From positions 49,577,043-49,641,042 of the forward strand of contig NC_079495.1 of assembly GCF_030052815.1 (NCBI RefSeq): a stretch of 64,000 bases of DNA. Reading direction: 5' to 3'. This DNA comes from Hevea brasiliensis. Taxonomy: Eukaryota > Streptophyta > Magnoliopsida > Malpighiales > Euphorbiaceae. Position numbers and translations under genes: made by a program. Of this stretch, positions 57,417 through 64,000 are shown piece by piece (the stretch's first letter is position 1; each line of letters starts with the position of its first letter). The notes under the pieces were generated by a model. The model searched no databases, was not told where the DNA came from, and worked only from the letters and a program-made list of their open reading frames with translations.

Positions 57417-58899
57417 ATGAAAGAGGAAATGGAGGCTTTAGATGCTAATGGTACATGGGAACTGTTGCCTTTGCCCACTGATAAGAAAGCTATTGGTTAC
57501 AAATGGGTATTTACAGTAAAGGAAAATCCTAATGGTTCTGTGGCTAGGTTAAAAGCACGTCTTGTAGCAAAAGGATATGCTCAGACATATGGGGTTGATT
57601 ACTCTTACACTTTTTCTCCTGTAGCTAAACTTACTTCTATTCGCTTGTTTATCTCTTTAGCAGCTACATTAATTGGTCTCTCCATCAATTGGATATCAAG
57701 ACTGCTTTCCTTCATGGTGATCTTCAGGAGGAGGTGTATATGGAGCAACCACCTGGATTTGTTGCTTAAGGGGAGTTGGGTAAAGTTTGTAGGCTTCGGA
57801 AGTCTCTTTATGGCTTGAAACAAAGTCCTAGGGCATGGTTTGGGTCAGTGAAGCAGTACAGGAATTGGGTATGCAAAAGAGTAAGTGTGATCACTCTGTA
57901 TTTTATAGGCAATCTGAGGCTGGTCTAATTCTCCTGGTAGTCTATGTGGATGACATTGTCATCACTGGGAGTGACTCTGCAGGTATTTCATCTCTTAAAA
58001 CCTTCCTCCAAACCCAGTTTCAGACCAAAGACTTGGGATTGTTAAAGTATTTCTTGGGTATCGAAGTTATGAGAAGTAAGAAGGGTATTTTCTTGTCTCA
58101 AAGAAAATATGTCCTCGATCTATTGACAGAGACAGGAAAATTAGGTGCTAAGCCTTGTAGTGCACCAATGACTCCAACTTTACAACTGTTAGCAGGGGAT
58201 AGTGAGTTGTTTGAAGATCCAGAGAGATACAGGAGATTGGTAGGAAAATTGAACTACCTTACAGTCACTCGTCCTGACATTGCTTATGCCGTTAGTGTGG
58301 TCAGTCAGTTTATGTCTTCACCAACTATTGCTCATTGGGAAGCCTTGGAACAAATCTTGTGTTATCTGAAGGGCACTCCAGGAAGAGGTTTGCTATATGG
58401 TAATCACGGGCATTTGAATATTGAATATTTTTCAAATGCCAACTGGGCTGGATCTAAGGTTGACAGGAGGTCAACTACTCGATATTGCGTTTTTGTTGGA
58501 AAAAATTTGGTGCCTTGGAGAAGCAAGAAGCAGAGTGTAGTTTCTCGATCTAGTGCTGAATCCGAATACAGAGCCATGGCACAATCAATATGTGAAGTAA
58601 TGTGGATACTTCAATTACTAGATGAGACAGGTGTTAAGACCTCCCTACCTACGAAATTGTGGTGTGATAATCAAGCTGCTCTCCATATTGCTTCTAATCC
58701 GGCGTTTCATGAGCGGACCAAACATATTGAGATTGATTGTCACTTTATTCGTGAAAAGATTCAACAACAGATCATCTCAACAGGACACATCAAAACTGGA
58801 GAGCAGTTAGGAGATATTTTCACAAAAGCTCTGAATGGAGCTAGGATTGACTACATTTTTAACAAGTTGGGCATGATTAACATCTATGCTCCAACTTGA
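57417..58899 (+). pseudogene. C2 reverse transcriptase and RNase H (broken)
   Basis: 57417-57818 begins [20 protein letters not shown] and loses frame near 57670. It also has CAG to TAA-type damage near 57768 (VA* for VAQ). 57835-58899 is open: YVDDIVITGSDSAG, the RNase H parts SNANWAGSKVDRRSTT (the usual SDAN has become SNAN, affecting a catalytic Asp) and SRSSAESEYRAMAQ, to GEQLGDIFTKALNGARIDYI. Confidence 0.8.
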
Positions 58900-59166
58900 G
58901 GGGGAGTGTTATGGAAAGTCAATCACTATAGTATTTCTCTGTATATTCTGTATTCTGTATTCCTATTTAGGATTTCTTCCTAATTAGTAGAACACAATTA
59001 TAGGAATCAATTGTATATATATACCCATGTACAGATTAATTGATATTAAGGAGAATCATCTCTTTCTACACCCTTCCTTACTCCAATTGTGAAACCAAGC
59101 ATCAGCTCTTCCTATCAAAAACAAACTTGCCATCTCTACCATCTGCTCTCTAGGAACCCTATACAC

Positions 59167-59631
59167 CTAAAAAAATTTCACACATTTTCTTATCCAAGAT
59201 CTAGGATCTTGGCCATCAAAAGTATCTAACTCCACCTTAGGTAACAGTTTGGATCTGGCTTCCCAGTCCATTACAACTGTGGTAAAAGAACTTCCTGCTT
59301 CTTTTGATTGAGGGTTCAAGTTCTCCTTAGGGTTTGGCAAAATGCCCTTCCCCTCAAGATTGATTACAGGTGGTTGATCATTTCCAACCCCGCTTCCTTC
59401 ACCACAAATTCCCTTACCTTTATCATTGACAAGAGTAGCCACAAAAATCTTCAGGTCACCTAAAACTGACTCAACATATTGCTTGATCTCTCCCCTCAGA
59501 TCTTTGATAGCCTTCTTGGATTCCAACTGGTAATTGTTAAGCTTCTCCTCCAACTTTGCAAGCCTCATAGCTTCAGCACTAATTACCACAAATCTAGTCA
59601 TAATTGCAACCCCCAAGAAAGGAAAACCCAA
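59167..59631 (-). pseudogene. G2 gag N-terminus
   Basis: On the minus strand, the start at 59631 gives a coiled-coil-like N-terminus (RLAKLEEKLNNYQLESKKAI) and LPKVELDTFDGQDPRSWIRK, matching chromovirus Gag. A TAG at 59167-59169 replaces a probable CAG. The frame then continues VYRVPREQMVEMASLFLIGR up to the C2 insertion at 59076, so the stop and the insertion both break Gag. Confidence 0.8.
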
Positions 59632-59651
59632 CAGAGTTCAGGGATCTTTGA

Positions 59652-59663
59652 GCTCTGATACCA
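59652..59663 (-). other. G2 primer-binding site
   Basis: On the minus strand TGGTATCAGAGC lies three bases after the LTR terminus. Confidence 0.85.
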
Positions 59664-59666
59664 ATT

Positions 59667-60029
59667 TGTTAGGATCTGAATCCTAACTGTCAGTTACAAA
59701 AAAATAAATTGGAAATAGGGAAGGGAATTAAGGAGTAGACTCGGTAATAGAAGAAAGAATATAGATTGAGAGAGAGAAAAGAAACTAAGAGATTTGAGAA
59801 ATAGAAACTGAATCTTGTTATTACTTTGATGATGATCTTTATTTCTTATGCAACAGTATTTATACTACTCTGCTACTTTCTAATAATTGTTCCCGTTCTT
59901 GCCTACAATTTGATATTTCCCTCCAAAATCAACTAACTCAGCTCCAACATTTGTTTACACTTTGCATTACATTTAATAATTCCTCTACTCTATTTTTTTT
60001 TCCTAAACCTCTTTCTCTGGTATGTAACA
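59667..60029 (-). mobile_element. G2 5' LTR (363 bp)
   Basis: On the minus strand it starts TGTTACATACC at 60029 and ends CTAACA at 59667. It is uninterrupted and serves as the reference for the split 3' LTR. Confidence 0.9.
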
Positions 60030-60301
60030 GGTTCATAAAAAATTATGGCCAAACTGCACGCGTTTTGACAGATCTTTTAAAGAAAGACTCTTTTAATTGG
60101 TCATCTTTAGCTCAACATGCTTTTGAGGAGGCTAAAAATGCTGACATCTGCCCTTGTTTTGGCATTACCTAGCTATGATAAGATGTTTGTCATGGAAACC
60201 GATGCATCTCAGGGTGGCATGGGCACTTTGCTCATTCAAGATGAGCATCCAATTGCCTATATTAGTAAGGCCTTGTCTCCTAAAAATCAATAATTATCCA
60301 T
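60030..60301 (+). pseudogene. G1 RNase H fragment after G2
   Basis: This continues G1 pol after removal of G2: RFIKNYGQTARVLTDLLKKD, WSSLAQHAFEEAKNA, then after a one-base shift METDASQGGMGTLLIQDEHP and YISKALSPKNQ followed by TAA. It is cut by C3 at 60302. The rest of G1 is expected right of the window. Confidence 0.82.
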
Positions 60302-60950
60302 TGTTATAGAAAGCCAATCACTATATTATTTCTCTGTATATTTTGTGTTCTGTGTTCTGTGTTTTGTATTCCTATTTAGGATTTCTTCCTAATTAGTAGA
60401 ATACAATTATAGGAATCAATTGTATATATATACCCATATACAGATTAATTAAAATTAAGGAGAATCATCTCTTTCTACATGGTATCAGAGCAGGTTCATT
60501 AAGGAATCTAAATCTGGAATTTCTTTCCCGTCTATTTCTGGACTGAAACCCACTGTTACCCTAGGTCATCTATCTTGGGTGACTATTTGTTCTCACCACC
60601 CAGCTCAGGAGAGACCTTAGCCGCCGACCGACCGTCCCCTCTGACCCGGTCGCCGGAATCCAAGCGCGTGAGGCTCACGATCCAACTCAGGTTTTCGCCG
60701 TTTCTTCACTCGCCCGCCCATGGAGGCGCGTCCGCAGACCGTTTCGACTCCAATCAGCACCCCCAGCGTCACCTCAACCCTCTCATTCCACCACTGTGTG
60801 CTGTTGCCTGATCCAATACACCATTAAAGGACTTCTGAGGTTTGGCTCTCAGATCCTATTTCGGTGTTTGCTTGATTTATGATTTTTTGTTATTTTGCGG
60901 CTGTAAGCACTTTGGATTAGCGTTTTTGTTAGTTTTCTTTGTCTTAACAA

Positions 60951-61800
60951 ATGGCAGACAATAAGAATGTTATTTCTGATGTGATTCTGGTAATGACTAA
61001 GATCACGGAACACAAACTTAATGGTTCGAATTATCTGGAATGGAGTAAGAGTGTTAGGGTCTATTTGCGTAGCATTGATAAGGATGATCACCTTACTAAA
61101 GACCCACCTACTGATGATACACGGCAAACTTGGCTAAAGGAGGATGCTCGGTTATTTTTGTAGCTTCGGAACTCGATTAACAGTGAGTTAATTTGTTTAA
61201 TTAATTACTGTGAATTTGTTAAGGAATTGATGGATTACTTAGCTTTTCTGTATTCTGATAAAGGGAATATCTCCCGTATTTATGATGTTTGTAAGGCATT
61301 CTACTGTGCTAAGAAAGAGGATAAGTCTCTCACGGCCTATTTTATGGATTTTAAACGGGTATATGAGGAACTTAATGTATTATTGCCTTTTAATTCTGAT
61401 GTGAAAGTTCAGCAGGCCCAAAGGGAGCAACTAGCTGTTATGAGTTTTCTTGCAAGCATTCCTTCAAAGTATGAGACTGCTAAATCTCAGATTCTTTCCA
61501 GTTCTGAGATTTCCTCTTTGCATGAAACATTCACACGGGTCCTTCGTACAGAGAGTACTCAATCTTCACAGCCTGCCAGTAGTGCTCTCATTAGCCGTAA
61601 TCCAAATGGACGACAGGGTAATAAAAGAGAAAGCAGAGGAGGACTTACAGGCAATAGAGGTAATCAGCGTAATGGGGAGGCTAGTTCTAATCAGGACTCA
61701 AAATGAGTCATTTGTTATTATTACCATGAGCCTGGCCATACAAAATATAATTGTCCGCAACTTCAGAGGAAAAATCAGCGATCACAGATAACAAATATGG
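60951..61800 (+). pseudogene. C3 gag (broken)
   Basis: The ATG at 60951 starts MADNKNVISDVILVMTKITE. TAG at 61161 replaces CAG. 61227-61706 is open with FMDFKRVYEELNVLLPF. TGA at 61704 is at the same place as the stop at 46599 in C1. The knuckle reads CYYYHEPGHTKYNC, the second Cys having become Tyr. Confidence 0.78.
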
Positions 61801-63590
61801 CAGCAGAGGATTCTACAGTATCTTCCTCTGAGAAAACTGTTTTGGTATCTGCAAAGGATTTTGCACAGTTTTTCTAGTATCAGGCATCTCTAAAGCCTAC
61901 CAATTGCCCTGTCACTGCGATCGCTGAGTCAGGTAAATCCACTACATGCCTTGTGTCTTCCTCATCCAAATGAGTTATTGATTCTGGTGTAACAGATCAC
62001 ATGACAGGTAATTCTAGTTTTCTATCTGTTTTTCAGTCTAATCTCACTTCCTCTACTGTTACTTTAGCTAATGGTTCTACTTATTGTGTCATGGGTTCTG
62101 AAACTGCGAACCCGACTTCGTCAATTTCTTTGTCATCTGTTTTGTGTCTACCAAAATTCTCTTTTAATCTACTTTCTGTTAGTAAACTTACTCGTACTTT
62201 AAATTGTTCTGTTTCCTTTTTTCCTGACCAGTATTTATTTCAGAATCTTACGACGAAGCAGATTATTGGTAGAGGACGTGAGTCAGGTGATCTCTACATT
62301 CTGAAAAATCATGTACCGCGATCGCTTGTTTGCTCCAGTACCTTAACACCTCTTGAAGCTCATTGTAGATTGGGCCACCTTCTTTGTCTACCATAAAGAA
62401 GCTGTGCCCTTAGTTTTAGTCTTTAACAGTACTAGAATGTGAATCGTATCAGTTTGCAAAACATCATCGTTTGCCTTCTATGTCTAGAGTCAATAAACGG
62501 GCTCCATCCCCTTTTGAATTAGTTCATTCTGATGTTTGGGGTCCTCGTTCTATTACTTCTAAAACTGGATTTCGTTATTTTGTTACTTTTGTTGATGATT
62601 ACTCTCGTGTTACATGGTTATGTTTAATGAAGAATCATTTTGAGTTGTTTTCTATCTTTTGTGCCTTTTGTAATGAAATCAAAACTCAATTTAATATTTA
62701 TGTGCGCATATTAAGAAGTGACAATGCCAAAGAATATTTTTCAGTACAATTTCAGTCTTATATGACACAAAATGGCATTCTTCATCAGTCTTCCTATGTT
62801 GATACCCCATCCTAAAATGGTGTGACCGAAAGAAAAAATCGGCATCTTCTTAGGGTAGCTCGTGCTCTTCTTTTTCATATGAAAGTTTATAAACACTTTT
62901 GGGCGGATGCAGTTTCTACGGCATATTTTTTTATCAATCGTATGTCTTCTGTTCTTAATGGGGATATTCCTTATACTGCTTTATTTTTTACAAAATCTTT
63001 GTTCCCTGTTGAACCCCTTATTTTTTGTTGTACCTGTTTTGTGCGTGATGTTCGTCCATAGGTTACTAAATTGGATCCAAAGTATCTCAAATGTGTCTTC
63101 CTTGGGTACTCCTGGCCCCAAAAAGGGTACCGCTGTTTCTCTCCTACACTTAATCGTTATCTTATTTCTGCAGATGTCACACTTTTTGAGTCCACTCCAT
63201 TCTTTCCTCAATCATCTGTGTATGAGAGTCAGGGGGAGGAGAATGATCTCTTAATATATACTATCTAACCAATGTTTAGTCCTCTCCCACAGCCTGTTTC
63301 TTCTGTCTCTAGACCTACTCGACCTCCCGTTGTTCATGTTTATTCTAGGAGATTGAAGATTCCTGACTCAGATCCTCCACTAGCTACTTCGTTGGGAGAT
63401 CCTGCACCTCATATTGATCATGATTCTGACCTAGACTTACCCATTGCTCTTCGTAAAGGTAAGCGTTCATGCACTTACCCTATCTCTTCTTTTGTTTCTT
63501 ACCATCAATTGTCTTCTTGTTCTTAGTATTTTGTTACTTCTTTAGACTCTGTTCCTATCCCTAATACTATTGGTGAGGCACTGTCTCATC
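61801..63590 (+). pseudogene. C3 protease and integrase (broken)
   Basis: Stops are seen at about 61875 (CAG to TAG) and at the Trp before VIDSGVTDHMTGN (TGA near 61972). Integrase pieces are 62471-62815 (PFELVHSDVWGPRSIT, LRSDNAKEYFSVQF), interrupted by TAA for CAA in the DTPSQNG motif (62813-62815), then ERKNRHLL (62822). TAG at 63059-63061 replaces CAG. TAA at 63266-63268 is shared with C2. The linker follows (PTRPPVVHVYSRR). Confidence 0.75.
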
Positions 63591-63607
63591 CTGGCTGGTG
63601 TGCTGCT

Positions 63608-64000
63608 ATGAAAGAGGAAATAAAGGCTTTAGATACTAATAGTACATGGGAACTGTTGCCTTTGCCCACTGGTAAGAAAGCTATTGGTTGCAAATGGGTA
63701 CTTACAGTAAAGGTAAATCCTGATGGTTCTGTGGCTAGGTTAAAAGCACGCCTTGTGGCAAGAGGATATGCTCAGACATATGGGGTTAATTACTCTAACG
63801 TTTTTTCTCCTGTAACTAAACTTACTTCTGTTCGCTTGTTTATCTCTTTAGCAGCTACATATGATTGGCCCCTGCACCAATTGGATATCAAGAATGCTTT
63901 CCTTCATGGTGATCTTCAGGAGGTGTATATGGAGCAACCACCTGGGTTTGTTGCTCAAGAGGAGTTGGGTAAAGTTTGTAGGCTTCAGAAATCTCTTTAT
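63608..64000 (+). pseudogene. C3 reverse transcriptase, N-terminal part
   Basis: The frame begins [20 protein letters not shown] and continues GCKWVLTVKVNPDGSVARLK and [17 protein letters not shown] to the window edge. A 3-bp deletion (one Glu of QEEVYM) is visible at 63920. No stop is seen in this stretch, so the RT may be open beyond the window. Confidence 0.78.

Larger units (their letters stand above)
54288..59070 (+). mobile_element. Complete copia element C2 (4.78 kb)
   Basis: Its ends are TG...CA, with an exact CCCTT target duplication at 54283-54287 and 59071-59075. The 5' LTR is 54288-54465 (178 bp), the PBS is 54466-54477, the PPT GAGGGGGAG lies just before the 3' LTR, and the 3' LTR is 58907-59070 (164 bp). 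I count three substitutions and one 14-bp insertion between the LTRs, so this is probably the youngest of the copia copies for which both LTRs can be compared. It interrupts G2 gag. All coding regions are damaged. Confidence 0.92.
45003..60029 (-). mobile_element. Complete Reina-like Ty3/gypsy element G2, carrying two copia insertions
   Basis: The TG...CA ends are flanked by an exact GGTTC target duplication (44998-45002 and 60030-60034). The G1 RT frame (HGF...) continues as RFIKNYG after removal. The minus-strand order is 5' LTR 60029-59667, PBS, gag, protease, RT, RNase H, integrase with a chromodomain-like end, PPT, and 3' LTR. After subtracting C1 and C2 the element is about 5.5 kb, a normal length for Reina chromoviruses. 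The two LTRs differ at about 17 of 344 compared positions, mostly transitions, so it is not recent. Confidence 0.9.
60302..64000 (+). mobile_element. Copia element C3, 3' end outside window
   Basis: The 5' LTR is 60302-60479 (178 bp) and the PBS is 60480-60491. The leader (60492-60950) is longer than in C1 and C2, with extra blocks near 60494-60560 and 60640-60750. Gag starts at 60951. The sequence is colinear with C1/C2 up to the RT ([18 protein letters not shown]) at the window end. It interrupts G1 RNase H. Its target duplication would be near CCATT (60297-60301), with the partner outside the window. Confidence 0.88.

Overview
This window looks like gene-poor, repeat-rich nuclear DNA of a flowering plant, probably a eudicot. 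The evidence is plant-type Ty1/copia and Ty3/gypsy retrotransposons primed by initiator tRNA-Met (TGGTATCAGAGC sites), an RTE-type LINE, MULE- and Stowaway-like MITEs, and two GT-AG-bounded exons resembling a plant-specific actin-binding protein. I cannot name the species. Roughly nine tenths of the 64 kb can be assigned to transposable elements. I found no complete, intact host gene, no rRNA, tRNA or CRISPR, and no bacterial-style operon. There is no convincing new biological system here. What is unusual is the architecture of the nested insertions and a few structures within them.

Layout, left half (1-33985). This is a nest of very long (about 3.3-4.4 kb) LTRs of chromovirus/Tekay-like Ty3 elements. 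A plus-strand LTR (called T3, ends 3353) abuts a minus-strand copia LTR fragment (3354-4264), which abuts a minus-strand Tekay LTR (T2, 4265-7384), which interrupts the 3' LTR of a minus-strand gag-only element T1 (7385-28200). T1's 5' LTR is interrupted by element T4 (14828-25321). T4's LTR contains solo LTR S1 (16179-20200, 5-bp target duplication CGCCT). T4 carries a 3.1-kb inversion. T1 itself sits in a plus-strand LTR of a second family (28201-29809 plus 33122-33985), which is interrupted by solo LTR S2 (29810-33121, target duplication AATTC).

Middle (33985-41245). This is the only host-like part: two exons, and perhaps a third, of a minus-strand gene resembling SCAB1, with a Stowaway-like MITE in an intron. 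Next come two converging 5'-truncated RTE LINE fragments. One of them has a 17-bp target duplication and is split by a MULE-type MITE with a 9-bp duplication.

Right half (41246-64000). A plus-strand Reina-like gypsy element G1 is interrupted first by a DNA element (41920-43167) and then by a minus-strand Reina-like gypsy G2 (45003-60029, target duplication GGTTC). G2 contains two copies of a 4.8-kb copia element: C1 (45347-50101) in its LTR, and C2 (54288-59070, target duplication CCCTT) in its gag. G1 resumes at 60030 and is interrupted again by a third copy, C3 (60302 to beyond the window). All elements are decayed by nonsense and frameshift changes, mostly of C-to-T or G-to-A type. The longest open frame is the C1 reverse transcriptase/RNase H (495 codons).
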